Position numbers and translations under genes: made by a program. Shown in pieces: positions 25,291 through 33,826 of a stretch of DNA of 64,000 nucleotides (positions within the stretch are counted from its first letter, which is position 1; every line of letters begins with the position of its first letter). Where the stretch lies: NCBI RefSeq assembly GCF_003952525.1, contig NZ_CP034451.1, positions 2,666,001 through 2,730,000 on the forward strand. The letters are read 5' to 3'. This stretch comes from Mesorhizobium sp. M3A.F.Ca.ET.080.04.2.1 (GTDB lineage Bacteria; Pseudomonadota; Alphaproteobacteria; Rhizobiales; Rhizobiaceae). The notes beneath the pieces were generated by a model that saw nothing but the letters and a program-made list of their open reading frames with translations, did no database searches and was not told the DNA's origin.

Positions 25291-26042
25291 ATGACAGCTG
25301 CGGCCCTCACCGACGAAGAACTGGAACGCTACGCTCGCCACATCGTGCTGCCCGAGATTGGTGGCGCGGGCCAGCAGAAGCTGAAACGTGCGCGCGTGCT
25401 GGTCATCGGCGCCGGCTGGGCGCGCCGGTGCTTGAATATCTTGCCGCTGCCGGCGTCGGCACTCTCGGCATCGTCGATGACGACACGGTCTCGCTGTCCA
25501 ACCTGCAGCGGCAGGTGATCCATGGCAGCGACACGATCGGCATGGCCAAGACCGACAGCGCCGCGGCGATGATCATGCGCGTCAACCCCAATGTCGCGGT
25601 GGAATTGCATCGGCTCAGACTGACCGAGCAAAACGCCCCTGCCCTCGTCGCCCGCTATGATCTTGTCGTCGATGGTTCGGACAATTTCGAAACGCGCTAT
25701 GCGCTGGCCGACGCATGCGCCCTGGAAGGCAAGCCCCTGGTCACCGCCGCAGTCGGCCGTTTCGACGGATCGGTGACTGTGCTGAAGCCTTACGAGACGG
25801 GTGCCGACGGCAAGCGCAATCCAAGCTATCGCGACCTGTTCCCTGAAGCGCCGCCCGAAGGTGTGGTGCCGTCCTGCGCCGTCGCCGGCATTATCGGAGC
25901 GCTGACAGGGGTTATCGGCACGCTGCAGGCGATGGAAGCGATCAAGCTGATTGCCGGCATCGGGGAACCGCTCGTCGGCCGGCTTCTGCTCTATGACGGG
26001 CTCACTGCCCGCTTCGAAACCATCCGCTACAAGTCGAGCTGA
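25291..26042 (+). pseudogene. moeB: frameshifted moeB/thiF-family adenylyltransferase
   Basis: The intact family member would adenylate the C-terminal Gly of MoaD or ThiS in molybdopterin or thiamine synthesis. The ATG frame at 25291 gives TAAALTDEELERYARHIVLP and LKRARVLVIGAG, then runs into junk; the rest (APVLEYLAAAGVGTLGIVDD, DGSDNFETRYALADAC, PSCAVAGIIGALTGVIG) continues in another frame. The break is at about 25408-25420, where the sequence fits loss of 4 bases from the GAGGLG nucleotide-binding loop. No single frame can encode both parts. It is either a real pseudogene or a sequencing error in a GC-rich stretch. Confidence 0.85.
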
Positions 26043-26046
26043 GCAG

Positions 26047-26535
26047 ATGGACCAGCCGGCCGCAGCCGTCGTCACCGAGCTTCCGCCCGACTTCGACCGA
26101 TGGGACGAGCTTCTGGCGCTGATCCTACGCGCCTTCGCCTATATGGAGGGCATCATCGACCCACCTTCCTCGGCGCATCTGCTGACGCCCGAAAACCTCA
26201 AGCACAAGGCACAACAGGAAACGGGATTCCTGGCGATCGAAAACGGCCGGATCGTCGGCTGCGTCTTCGCGCTGGAGCGGGCGGAGGACTTTTACGTCGG
26301 CAAACTTGCGGTCGAGCCGGAGCATCAGGGGCAAGGTCTGGGAGCCCGCCTGATGCAGGCCGTGGAGGATCTTGCCCATCGGCGCGGCAAGCACGGCATC
26401 GAGTTGCAGACCCGCATCGAACTGACTGCAAACCAGGCGAGCTTCGCACGGATGGGCTTTCGCGAGACCGGCCGGACAGCACATGCGGGCTATCACCGGC
26501 CCACCTCGATCACCATGCGCAAGGTGGTGTCTTGA
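26047..26535 (+). CDS. GNAT family N-acetyltransferase
   Basis: A 162-residue acetyl-CoA-dependent transferase. The acetyl-CoA loop is in KLAVEPEHQGQGLGARLMQAVED, with the R/Q-x-x-G-x-G/A motif as QGQGLG, followed by a C-terminal beta-strand region ASFARMGFRETGRT. The substrate is unknown. ATG at 26047 is five bases after the moeB-like stop. Its stop overlaps a possible TTG start of the AcnX gene, so it may be co-transcribed with the AcnX pair. Confidence 0.88.
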   Translation: MDQPAAAVVTELPPDFDRWDELLALILRAFAYMEGIIDPPSSAHLLTPENLKHKAQQETGFLAIENGRIVGCVFALERAEDFYVGKLAVEPEHQGQGLGARLMQAVEDLAHRRGKHGIELQTRIELTANQASFARMGFRETGRTAHAGYHRPTSITMRKVVS

Positions 26536-26540
26536 GCCTG

Positions 26541-27785
26541 ATGCTTAACCCCGAAGAACAGGCCATCGCCGCCGGCCATGACGGCGGGGCGATGGCGATG
26601 CGCATCGTTGCCGAGACCGCCCGCCTGCTCGGTGCGCCGAAGCTGATTCCGATCGCTTCGGCGCATATCGACGGCGCGCTCTATCATGGCGATTCCGGCA
26701 CGCTGTTCGCGGAACGACTGGTCGAGGGCGGCGCCAAGGTGGCGGTGCGTTCGACGCTCAACGTCGGGGCACTCGATCTGATGGGCTGCTCGCGCATCCG
26801 CCTGGAAGAACCGCAGCGCGACATGGCGCGGCGCATGATGGAGGCTTACCGCAAGCTCGGCTGCGAGCAGAGCTGGACCTGCGCCCCCTACCAGGCGGGG
26901 CACCGGCCGGCGCTGGGCAGCGACGTCGCCTGGGGCGAGTCCAACGCCGTGGTGTTCTGCAATTCGGTGCTTGGCGCGCGCACCAACCGCTATGGCGATT
27001 TCCTGGATATCGCCTGCGCCATCGTCGGCCGCGCGCCAGATTATGGGTTACACCGCACCGAGAACCGGTGGGCGCAGCTGGTGTTCGACGTGTCGGCCAT
27101 CTCGCCTTCCTTCCTCGCATCCGAGATCGCCTGGCCGGTGCTGGGCAGCCTTTACGGCCGCGAGGTCGGCGACGCGATCGGCGTCGTCACCGGTGTGGCC
27201 ACCCATCCCGGTGAGGATGCGCTGAAGGCGTTCGGTGCGGCCGCGGCGTCATCCGGCGCAGTCGGCCTTTTCCACATCGCCGGCGTAACGCCGGAGGCAC
27301 CCGACGCTGAAACGATTCTTGGCGGCAGTCAGCCGGAGACGGTGATCCACGTCACGTCCCGGATGACAGCGAGCGCCCAGGCAGGCTTGTCGACGGCCGC
27401 GAAGGCGCGAGCCATCGACGCTGTAGCGATCGGCAGTCCGCATCTGTCGCAGGCGGAGTTCGACATGCTCGAGCGGCTCATCGCCGGAAGGCGGCTCGCC
27501 GTGCCGATCTACGCCTGCACCGGCCGACATGTCCTTGCCTTGCTGGAACGGAACGGCCAGCGCAGGTCGCTCGAAGCAAGCGGCGTGATCATCGTCGCCG
27601 ACACCTGCGTGGTGGTGACGCCGATCATGCCCGACCTTGCCGGCGGCGTGTTGATGACCAATTCGGGCAAGTTCGCGCACTATGCGCCCGGCAACACCGG
27701 CTATGCGGTCCTCTACGCTTCTCTCGCCGACTGTGTCGAAAGCGCGATCACCGGCAAGCCGGTATTCACGGAAATCGCCGCATGA
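26541..27785 (+). CDS. aconitase X large (catalytic) subunit
   Basis: A 414-residue DUF521 protein, the large subunit of an aconitase-superfamily dehydratase. Conserved parts: DGGAMAMRIVAETARLLGA, SAHIDGALYHGDSG, STLNVGALDLMGC (Cys83), TCAPYQAGHRP (Cys114), VFCNSVLGARTNRYGD (Cys140) and VADTCVVVTPIMPD near the C-terminus; three of these cysteines probably hold the Fe-S cluster. Characterised bacterial AcnX enzymes dehydrate cis-3-hydroxy-L-proline; archaeal ones act on mevalonate 5-phosphate. The former is more likely here, but no proline-catabolism gene is adjacent. ATG at 26541; a TTG at 26532 is an alternative. Confidence 0.88.
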   Translation: MLNPEEQAIAAGHDGGAMAMRIVAETARLLGAPKLIPIASAHIDGALYHGDSGTLFAERLVEGGAKVAVRSTLNVGALDLMGCSRIRLEEPQRDMARRMMEAYRKLGCEQSWTCAPYQAGHRPALGSDVAWGESNAVVFCNSVLGARTNRYGDFLDIACAIVGRAPDYGLHRTENRWAQLVFDVSAISPSFLASEIAWPVLGSLYGREVGDAIGVVTGVATHPGEDALKAFGAAAASSGAVGLFHIAGVTPEAPDAETILGGSQPETVIHVTSRMTASAQAGLSTAAKARAIDAVAIGSPHLSQAEFDMLERLIAGRRLAVPIYACTGRHVLALLERNGQRRSLEASGVIIVADTCVVVTPIMPDLAGGVLMTNSGKFAHYAPGNTGYAVLYASLADCVESAITGKPVFTEIAA

Positions 27786-28195
27786 CGACGGCAGCCGAAA
27801 TCCTGGTTGCGGGCAAGTCCGGCGAAGGCGAAGCGCTGGTGCTGACGGCGCCGATCAGTTTCTGGGGCGGCGTCGACCCGAAGACCGGCCGCATAGCCGA
27901 TGTCCGCCATCCGCAACATGGCGAGACCATCTCCGGGCGTGTGCTCTTCCTGCCCGGGACTATCGGCTCGTCGTCGGCTTCGGCAGTCCTGCTGGAACTC
28001 GTCCATGGCGGTCATGCACCGGCGGCGCTGGTGCTCCACGAACCGGATGCCATCCTGCTTCTCGGCCTGATCGTCGCCCGCGAAATGGGTTTGGAAACAC
28101 CAATGGCGGTACGGCTCCAGCGCAGCGCGTTCGAAGCCTATCGCGGAAGCACCGTCAAAGTCTCCGACGACGGCGCCGTTACCCTCGCCGCCTGA
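27782..28195 (+). CDS. aconitase X small subunit (DUF126)
   Basis: A 137-residue swivelling-domain subunit; contains APISFWGGVDPKTGRIADVRH and the LFLPGTIGSSSASAVLLELV loop, whose serine is the expected catalytic residue. It overlaps the large subunit by 4 bases (ATGA), so the two are translationally coupled and form a heteromeric enzyme. In other organisms the two are fused. Substrate as for the large subunit: uncertain, perhaps cis-3-hydroxy-L-proline. Confidence 0.9.
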   Translation: MTTAAEILVAGKSGEGEALVLTAPISFWGGVDPKTGRIADVRHPQHGETISGRVLFLPGTIGSSSASAVLLELVHGGHAPAALVLHEPDAILLLGLIVAREMGLETPMAVRLQRSAFEAYRGSTVKVSDDGAVTLAA

Positions 28196-28204
28196 CAACG
28201 TCCC

Positions 28205-29206
28205 TCAGGTCCTGAGCGGCAACACGCGGTCCGGCGGGCGGTGGCCATCGAAGAAAGCGCGGATGTTGATGATCACCTTCTCGCCCATATCGATGCGGCC
28301 TTCGAGCGTTGCCGAGCCCATATGCGGCAGCAGCACGACCTTGCCCTTCGCGGCGAGCTTCAGAAGCTTGCTGTTCAGCGCCGGCTCGTGCTCGTAGACG
28401 TCGAGCCCGGCGCCAGCGATCTTGCCGTCATGGATCAGCTTTATCAGCGATTCTTCGTCGATGATGTCGCCGCGCGCGGTGTTGACGATGTAGGCCGAGG
28501 GCTGCATCAGCGCCAGGCGCCGCGCCGACAGCAGGTGGAAGGTCGCCGGCGTCGACGGGCAGTTGACCGAGATGATGTCCATGCGGGCCAGCATCTGGTC
28601 GAGGCTCTCCCAATAGGTCGCCTCCAACTCGTCCTCGACGGCAGGCAGCACGCGGTGGCGATTGTGATAATGGATGGAAAGGCCAAACGCCTTGGCGCGC
28701 CTGGCAACCGCCGTGCCGATGCGGCCCATGCCGACGATGCCGAGCCGCTTGCCCCAGATACGCCGGCCGAGCATCCAGGTCGGCGACCAGCCGGCCCAAT
28801 TCTTGTCGCCGGTAAGCACATTGGCGCCCTCGGTGAGCCGCCGCGGCACAGCCAGCATCAGCGCCATGGTCATGTCGGCGGTGTCCTCGGTCAGCACGTT
28901 CGGCGTGTTGGTGACGGTGATCCCTTTCTTGGCCGCCGCGTCCACGTCGATCTTGTCGACGCCGTTGCCGAAATTGGCGATCAGCTTCAGGTTCTCGCCG
29001 GCCTGGGCAATCAGCGCGGCGTCGATATGGTCGGTGATGGTCGGGACGAGCACATCGGCTTCCTTGACGGCCGCCACCAGCTCCGGCTGGGTCATCGGCC
29101 GGTCCTCGACATTGAGGCGCGCATCGAACAGCTCGCGCATGCGGGTTTCGACCGGGTCGGGCAGCTTGCGCGTGATGACGACGAGGGGCCGTTTTTTGCC
29201 TGCCAT
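28205..29206 (-). CDS. D-2-hydroxyacid dehydrogenase (glyoxylate reductase type)
   Basis: A 333-residue NAD(P)H-dependent enzyme reducing glyoxylate, hydroxypyruvate or similar 2-oxoacids. The Rossmann motif is in LGIVGMGRIGTAVARR; the catalytic triad is visible as Arg in VNTARGDIIDEESL, Glu in AGLDVYEHEP and His in VVLLPHMGSAT. ATG at 29206 starts MAGKKRPLVVITRKLPD. It is convergent with the AcnX pair, ending nine bases from it. Confidence 0.93.
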   Translation of the reverse strand: MAGKKRPLVVITRKLPDPVETRMRELFDARLNVEDRPMTQPELVAAVKEADVLVPTITDHIDAALIAQAGENLKLIANFGNGVDKIDVDAAAKKGITVTNTPNVLTEDTADMTMALMLAVPRRLTEGANVLTGDKNWAGWSPTWMLGRRIWGKRLGIVGMGRIGTAVARRAKAFGLSIHYHNRHRVLPAVEDELEATYWESLDQMLARMDIISVNCPSTPATFHLLSARRLALMQPSAYIVNTARGDIIDEESLIKLIHDGKIAGAGLDVYEHEPALNSKLLKLAAKGKVVLLPHMGSATLEGRIDMGEKVIINIRAFFDGHRPPDRVLPLRT

Positions 29207-29374
29207 TGTATTCCCGAAGCTTCCTCGAACCGATCTCGTTGAGACCTCTTTAACCAAGACAGGCGAAACTTGAAGCCAATCACGGTCTCCGCCCACTCCT
29301 GTAACAAGCGGTGCCGCCGAAGACAAAGAAAAATGGGCGCTTACCCCGCCGGGCGGGCGCCGAAAGGAACGAAA

Positions 29375-29932
29375 GTGTCTGGTTTCGCGTCGCTTCGCCT
29401 GGCTTTCAGCGCAGCCGCCCTCGGCGGCTTGCTTTGCGTTTTGCAGGCATCGGCGCAAAGCGCGGCCGCGCCCGCACAGACCGTGACGCTGGGCCCCAGT
29501 GGCCTGCCGCTGCCGCGCTTCGTCAGCCTCAAATCCGGCCGCGTCAACTCGCGCGTCGGCCCCGGCGCCAATTACTCGGTGGACTGGATGTACATGAAGG
29601 CCGGGCTGCCGATGGAAGTCATCCAGGAATTCGATACCTGGCGGCGCGTGCGCGATGCCGACGGCTCGGAAGGCTGGATCAACCAGTCGCTGCTCTCCGG
29701 CCGCCGCACAGCGATCGTCGCGCCCTGGCAGCGAAGCAAGGGCGGCCGAATCAATCTGCTCGAGAGTGCCGACAAGGACGCCGGCGTGACCGCCATTCTC
29801 GAGCCGGGGGTGATGGGCTCGATCAAGAAATGCGACGGCCAGTGGTGCGAAATGACCTTCGATGGCCATACCGGCTGGATCGCCCAGTCGCAGGTCTGGG
29901 GCGCCTATCCGGGCGAAAAGGTCAAGAACTGA
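29375..29932 (+). CDS. exported SH3-domain protein
   Basis: A 185-residue protein with a signal peptide (LRLAFSAAALGGLLCVLQASAQS) and two bacterial SH3-like domains: the first around LKSGRVNSRVGPGANYSVDWMY, the second around INLLESADKDAGVTAILEPGVMG to DGHTGWIAQSQVWG. Such proteins bind cell-wall peptides or other periplasmic partners. GTG at 29375 has AAGGAA five bases before it; an ATG at 29333 in frame would add 14 codons and spoil the signal peptide. Divergent from the dehydrogenase gene. Confidence 0.88.
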   Translation: MSGFASLRLAFSAAALGGLLCVLQASAQSAAAPAQTVTLGPSGLPLPRFVSLKSGRVNSRVGPGANYSVDWMYMKAGLPMEVIQEFDTWRRVRDADGSEGWINQSLLSGRRTAIVAPWQRSKGGRINLLESADKDAGVTAILEPGVMGSIKKCDGQWCEMTFDGHTGWIAQSQVWGAYPGEKVKN

Positions 29933-29944
29933 ACCTTCTCATCT

Positions 29945-29980
29945 GGACCATGATCTTGTCCGAAAACCGGTTCCCACTTT
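29945..29980. repeat. palindromic intergenic repeat of another type, truncated
   Basis: GACCATGATCTTGTCCG then AAAACCG-N5-CACTTT, lacking the expected right arm. The stop codon of the reverse-strand DUF4260 gene is formed at its right edge. Confidence 0.55.
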
Positions 29981-30338
29981 AGCGGCCAATGCGGCCGAGA
30001 TGCGTATCCTGAAAACCGGTGGGAAGCTTCAGGCCGTAGCCGAGGGCGCGGTCGATGGCGATGTGGGCGATCCAGATTAGCGCCACGGCGGTGGTGATCG
30101 GACCGGCGAGCAGGACGCCGGCGAGCCCCAGGACAAGCGGGGCAATCAGGATGTGCAGGGCGTTGTAGGTGACGGCGCCGACACGCGGCCCGGCGAGATA
30201 GCCCAGCATCGACAGATCCGGTGCCAGGATGAGCAGGGCGAACAGCCACCATGACACAGCGGTCATTTTGTAGAAGATGATGGCCACCACGGCCGCGACG
30301 ACCCATTCAAACCGGACCGTCAGATCGAGGGGCCTCAT
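29979..30338 (-). CDS. DUF4260 family membrane protein
   Basis: A 119-residue protein with about four hydrophobic helices (FEWVVAAVVAIIFYKM, WWLFALLILAPDLSMLGYLAG, HILIAPLVLGLAGVLLAGP, ITTAVALIWIAHIAID). It ends in the DUF4260-typical LGYGLKLPTGFQDTHLGRIG. No function is known for the family. It lies ten bases after irr on the same strand and may be in its transcript. Its stop codon coincides with the edge of a palindromic repeat. Confidence 0.87.
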   Translation of the reverse strand: MRPLDLTVRFEWVVAAVVAIIFYKMTAVSWWLFALLILAPDLSMLGYLAGPRVGAVTYNALHILIAPLVLGLAGVLLAGPITTAVALIWIAHIAIDRALGYGLKLPTGFQDTHLGRIGR

Positions 30339-30348
30339 GCCAGGCGGA

Positions 30349-30780
30349 TCAGTCGCGGCGCTTGGGGCGCAGCCTCACCACGATATCGACATTGGCGATT
30401 TCCATGCCTTCCGGAGGCTCCGGCAGGTTGGAGACGCAGACCGGGCCACTGGCGATATCGAAGATCCTGTTCTCGCCCTCGACATAGAAATGGTGATGGT
30501 CGGAGGTGTTGGTGTCGAAATAGGTCTTCGACCCTTCGACAGCAAGGATGCGCAGCAGGCCGGCCTGGGTGAACTGATGCAGCGCATTGTAGACGGTTGC
30601 CAGCGAGACGGGCACGCCGGCGGCGATCGCCTCCTCGTGCAGTTCTTCGGCCGACAGATGGCGGTCGCCCTTGGCGAAAAGCAGGTCGGCCAACGCGATG
30701 CGCTGGCGTGTCGGCCTCAGGCCGGCTTCGCGAACCCGCTTGTCCACAGCGACATTTTCCTTCCGGCAGCCCAAATCCAT
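30349..30780 (-). CDS. irr: iron response regulator Irr (Fur family)
   Basis: A 143-residue global iron regulator; in rhizobia it represses haem and iron-rich pathways when iron is low and is inactivated by haem. The winged helix (LRPTRQRIALADLLFAK; VPVSLATVYNALHQFTQAGLL) and the histidine cluster SDHHHFYVEGENRIFD, a haem/metal site seen in Irr, are present. The N-terminal GCPWH-type haem motif of Bradyrhizobium Irr is absent, as in other Rhizobiaceae-type Irr. Divergent from fabA. Confidence 0.93.
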   Translation of the reverse strand: MDLGCRKENVAVDKRVREAGLRPTRQRIALADLLFAKGDRHLSAEELHEEAIAAGVPVSLATVYNALHQFTQAGLLRILAVEGSKTYFDTNTSDHHHFYVEGENRIFDIASGPVCVSNLPEPPEGMEIANVDIVVRLRPKRRD

Positions 30781-31022
30781 CTATGCGTCGAAGCTTGTGG
30801 CCCAGCCCTCTAACAGGTCCAGAATGGCAAAAAGACGTCAAAGCCAAAACTGGACAGCACTCGACATATATTCTGTCGCCCAAATGCGATCAATAGCGCG
30901 CATTGACCCGGGCAGGCGCACGGGGTAAGCGCAAACGCCGGTTTCCGGCCGCAAACAGAGTGTGTTAGGAAACCAACGACAAGGGCGCCCTGCCGCCCGA
31001 ACGAACACGGGGACGGAGATTT

Positions 31023-31538
31023 ATGGCGGCTCAAAAGTCCAGCTATGACTATGAGGAACTGCTTGCCTGCGCCCGCGGCGAACTGTTCGGGCCGGGCAAT
31101 GCGCAACTGCCCTACCCGCCGATGCTGATGTTCGACCGCATCACCGAGATTCGCGAGACCGGCGGCGCTTTCGACAAGGGCTTCATCCGCGCCGAATTCG
31201 ACATCAAGCCGGACCTGTGGTTCTTCGCCTGCCATTTCATCGGCAATCCGATCATGCCGGGCTGCCTCGGCCTCGACGCCATGTGGCAGTTGACCGGCTT
31301 CTATCTCGGCTGGCTTGGTGAGCCGGGCAAGGGGATGGCACTTTCGACCGGCGAGGTGAAATTCAAGGGCATGGTGACGCCCTCGGTCAAGAAGGTCGAA
31401 TACGGCATCGATTTCAAGCGCGTGATGCGCGGTCGCCTGGTGCTCGGAATCGCCGATGGCTGGCTCAAGGCGGATGGCGAACCCATATACGCGGCAACGG
31501 ATCTGAAGGTCGGCCTGTCCAAGCAGTCGGCCGCCTGA
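31023..31538 (+). CDS. fabA: 3-hydroxydecanoyl-ACP dehydratase/isomerase
   Basis: Introduces the cis double bond in unsaturated fatty-acid synthesis; 171 residues, hot-dog fold. Active-site His in [16 protein letters not shown] and Asp in [11 protein letters not shown] are intact. GGGGACGGAGATTT precedes the ATG. First gene of fabA-fabB-fabI. Confidence 0.96.
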   Translation: MAAQKSSYDYEELLACARGELFGPGNAQLPYPPMLMFDRITEIRETGGAFDKGFIRAEFDIKPDLWFFACHFIGNPIMPGCLGLDAMWQLTGFYLGWLGEPGKGMALSTGEVKFKGMVTPSVKKVEYGIDFKRVMRGRLVLGIADGWLKADGEPIYAATDLKVGLSKQSAA

Positions 31539-31663
31539 TCGCCTCGCCGCGGCGGCCGGCGCGTCCTGCGACGCGCAAAGGTCGCTGCGACAATGTATTT
31601 TGCGTGTGATCGAAGGCGGATACCGACCAGGTTTTTCGCCAAATACGCCGGAAGGAGTTGCGA

Positions 31664-32884
31664 ATGAGACGGGTCGTAGTGACAGGCCTCGGCATTGTGT
31701 CGTCGATCGGCAACAACGCCAATGAGGTGCAGGCCTCGCTTTACGATGCCAAGTCGGGCATCAGCTTCTCCAACTCCTTCGCCGAGCATGGTTTTCGCTG
31801 CCAGGTCTGGGGCGCGCCGACGCTCGACCCATCGGCCATGATCGACCGCCGCGCCATGCGCTTCCTCAGCCAGGGTGCTGCCTGGAACCACGTCGCCATG
31901 GACCAGGCGATCGCCGACGCCGGGCTCGGCGAAAGCGACATCACCAACGAGCGCACCGGCATCGTCATGGGTTCGGGCGGGCCATCGACCAGGACCATCG
32001 TCGAAGCGGCCGAGACCACGCTCAAGAACGGCAGCCCGAAGCGCATCGGCCCGTTCGCGGTGCCGAAGGCGATGTCTTCGACCGCTTCGGCCACTTTGGC
32101 CACCTGGTTCAAGATCCACGGAGTCAACTACTCGATCTCGTCCGCCTGCTCGACTTCGGCGCATTGCATCGGCAACGCCTATGAGCTGATCCAGTGGGGC
32201 AAGCAGGACATGATGTTCGCCGGCGGCCACGAAGACCTCGACTGGACGATGTCGGATCTGTTCGACGCCATGGGCGCGATGTCGTCGAAATTCAACGACA
32301 GGGCATCGACCGCTTCGCGCGCCTATGACGTCAACCGCGACGGCTTCGTCATCGCCGGCGGCGCGGGCGTGCTGGTGCTGGAGGAACTGGAGCACGCCAG
32401 GGCGCGCGGCGCCAAGATCTATGCCGAGGTCGTCGGCTACGGGGCGACCTCCGACGGCTACGACATGGTGGCGCCGTCCGGTGAAGGCGCCGTCCGCTGC
32501 ATGCGCCAAGCACTCTCCACGATCTCGACGCCGGTCGACTACATCAACACCCATGGCACCTCGACGCCGGTCGGCGATTCCAAGGAAATGGGCGCCATCC
32601 GCGAGGTGTTCGGCGACAAGATGCCCTTCATCACCTCGACCAAGTCGCTCACCGGCCATTCGCTGGGCGCGGCGGGCGTCCAGGAATCGATCTATTCGAT
32701 CCTGATGATGCAGGGCGGCTTCATCGGCGAGAGCGCCCATATCGAGGAACTCGATCCGGAATTCGAGGGCATGCCGATCGTGCGCAAACGCATCGACAAC
32801 GCCAAGATCGACACCGTTTTGTCCAATTCCTTCGGCTTCGGTGGCACCAACGCAACGCTGATTTTCCAGCGCTATTCCGCATAA
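31664..32884 (+). CDS. fabB: 3-oxoacyl-ACP synthase I
   Basis: Condensing enzyme that elongates unsaturated acyl chains; 406 residues, thiolase fold. The Cys-His-His triad is visible in [28 protein letters not shown] and [15 protein letters not shown], with the closing [10 protein letters not shown] loop. GGAAGGAG lies seven bases before the ATG. Separated from fabA by 125 bases, which may hold its own promoter. Confidence 0.96.
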   Translation: MRRVVVTGLGIVSSIGNNANEVQASLYDAKSGISFSNSFAEHGFRCQVWGAPTLDPSAMIDRRAMRFLSQGAAWNHVAMDQAIADAGLGESDITNERTGIVMGSGGPSTRTIVEAAETTLKNGSPKRIGPFAVPKAMSSTASATLATWFKIHGVNYSISSACSTSAHCIGNAYELIQWGKQDMMFAGGHEDLDWTMSDLFDAMGAMSSKFNDRASTASRAYDVNRDGFVIAGGAGVLVLEELEHARARGAKIYAEVVGYGATSDGYDMVAPSGEGAVRCMRQALSTISTPVDYINTHGTSTPVGDSKEMGAIREVFGDKMPFITSTKSLTGHSLGAAGVQESIYSILMMQGGFIGESAHIEELDPEFEGMPIVRKRIDNAKIDTVLSNSFGFGGTNATLIFQRYSA

Positions 32885-32913
32885 GGCCAGCGTTTTTAAA
32901 AGGATTGCCGGGC

Positions 32914-33714
32914 ATGGACGGGCTGATGAAGGGCAAGCGCGGGCTTGTCATGGGTGTTGCCAACGATCATTCGATCGCATGGGGGATCGCCAAGAAACTG
33001 TCCGAGCACGGGGCGGAGCTTGCCTTCACCTATCAGGGCGACGCGTTCGGGCGACGGGTGAAGCCGCTTGCCGAGAAGGTCGGCGCCTCGCTGGTCGTAC
33101 CCTGCGACGTCGAGGACAGCGCCTCGGTCGCCGCGACCTTCGAAACGCTGGGCGATGCCTGGGGCGGGCTGGATTTCGTCGTCCACGCCATCGGCTTCTC
33201 CGACAAGAACGAGCTCAAGGGCCTCTACGCCGACACCAGCCGCGACAATTTCGTGCGCACCATGGTGATCTCCTGCTATTCCTTCACCGAGGTCGCGCGC
33301 AACGCCGCCGCGCTGATGACCAACGGCGGCTCCATGATCACGCTGACCTATGCAGGATCGGTACGCGTCATGCCAAACTACAACGTCATGGGCGTCGCCA
33401 AGGCCGGCTTGGAGGCAAGCGTGCGCTACCTCGCCAACGACTACGGTCCGCGCGGCATCCGGGTGAACGGCATCTCCGCGGGGCCGGTCAGGACGCTCGC
33501 CGGCTCCGGCGTCTCCGACGCGCGGCACATGTTCTCCTATCAACAGCGCAATTCGCCGCTGCGGCGCACCGTGACCATCGACGAAGTCGGTGGCTCCGCG
33601 CTCTACCTGCTTTCCGATCTGTCTTCGGGGGTCACCGGCGAGATCCACTATGTCGATTCCGGCTACCATATTGTTTCCATGCCGACGCTCGACGAACTGA
33701 AGCAGAACGACTGA
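32914..33714 (+). CDS. fabI: enoyl-ACP reductase (NADH)
   Basis: Last step of each fatty-acid elongation cycle; 266 residues, short-chain dehydrogenase fold. Nucleotide loop GVANDHSIAWGIAKKL, and the Tyr-x6-Lys pair in YNVMGVAKAGLEASVRYLA, match FabI. AAAAGGA is nine bases before the ATG at 32914. Thirty bases after fabB, so co-transcribed. Confidence 0.96.
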   Translation: MDGLMKGKRGLVMGVANDHSIAWGIAKKLSEHGAELAFTYQGDAFGRRVKPLAEKVGASLVVPCDVEDSASVAATFETLGDAWGGLDFVVHAIGFSDKNELKGLYADTSRDNFVRTMVISCYSFTEVARNAAALMTNGGSMITLTYAGSVRVMPNYNVMGVAKAGLEASVRYLANDYGPRGIRVNGISAGPVRTLAGSGVSDARHMFSYQQRNSPLRRTVTIDEVGGSALYLLSDLSSGVTGEIHYVDSGYHIVSMPTLDELKQND

Positions 33715-33826
33715 ACCAAGGAATCGTCCGCCGCGGCGAACAAGAGCTTCCGGTAAAATTGGAGGCATCGGCGGAAACTCATTTTAAGGGATATCCGCTA
33801 GAAGATCCCGCAACCAGGGATCCTGC

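Noticed and set aside
28205..29869. 554-codon reading of the 2-hydroxyacid dehydrogenase
   Set aside because: Everything upstream of the ATG at 29206 is antisense to the SH3-domain gene and unconserved; the dehydrogenase fold starts at MAGKKRPL.
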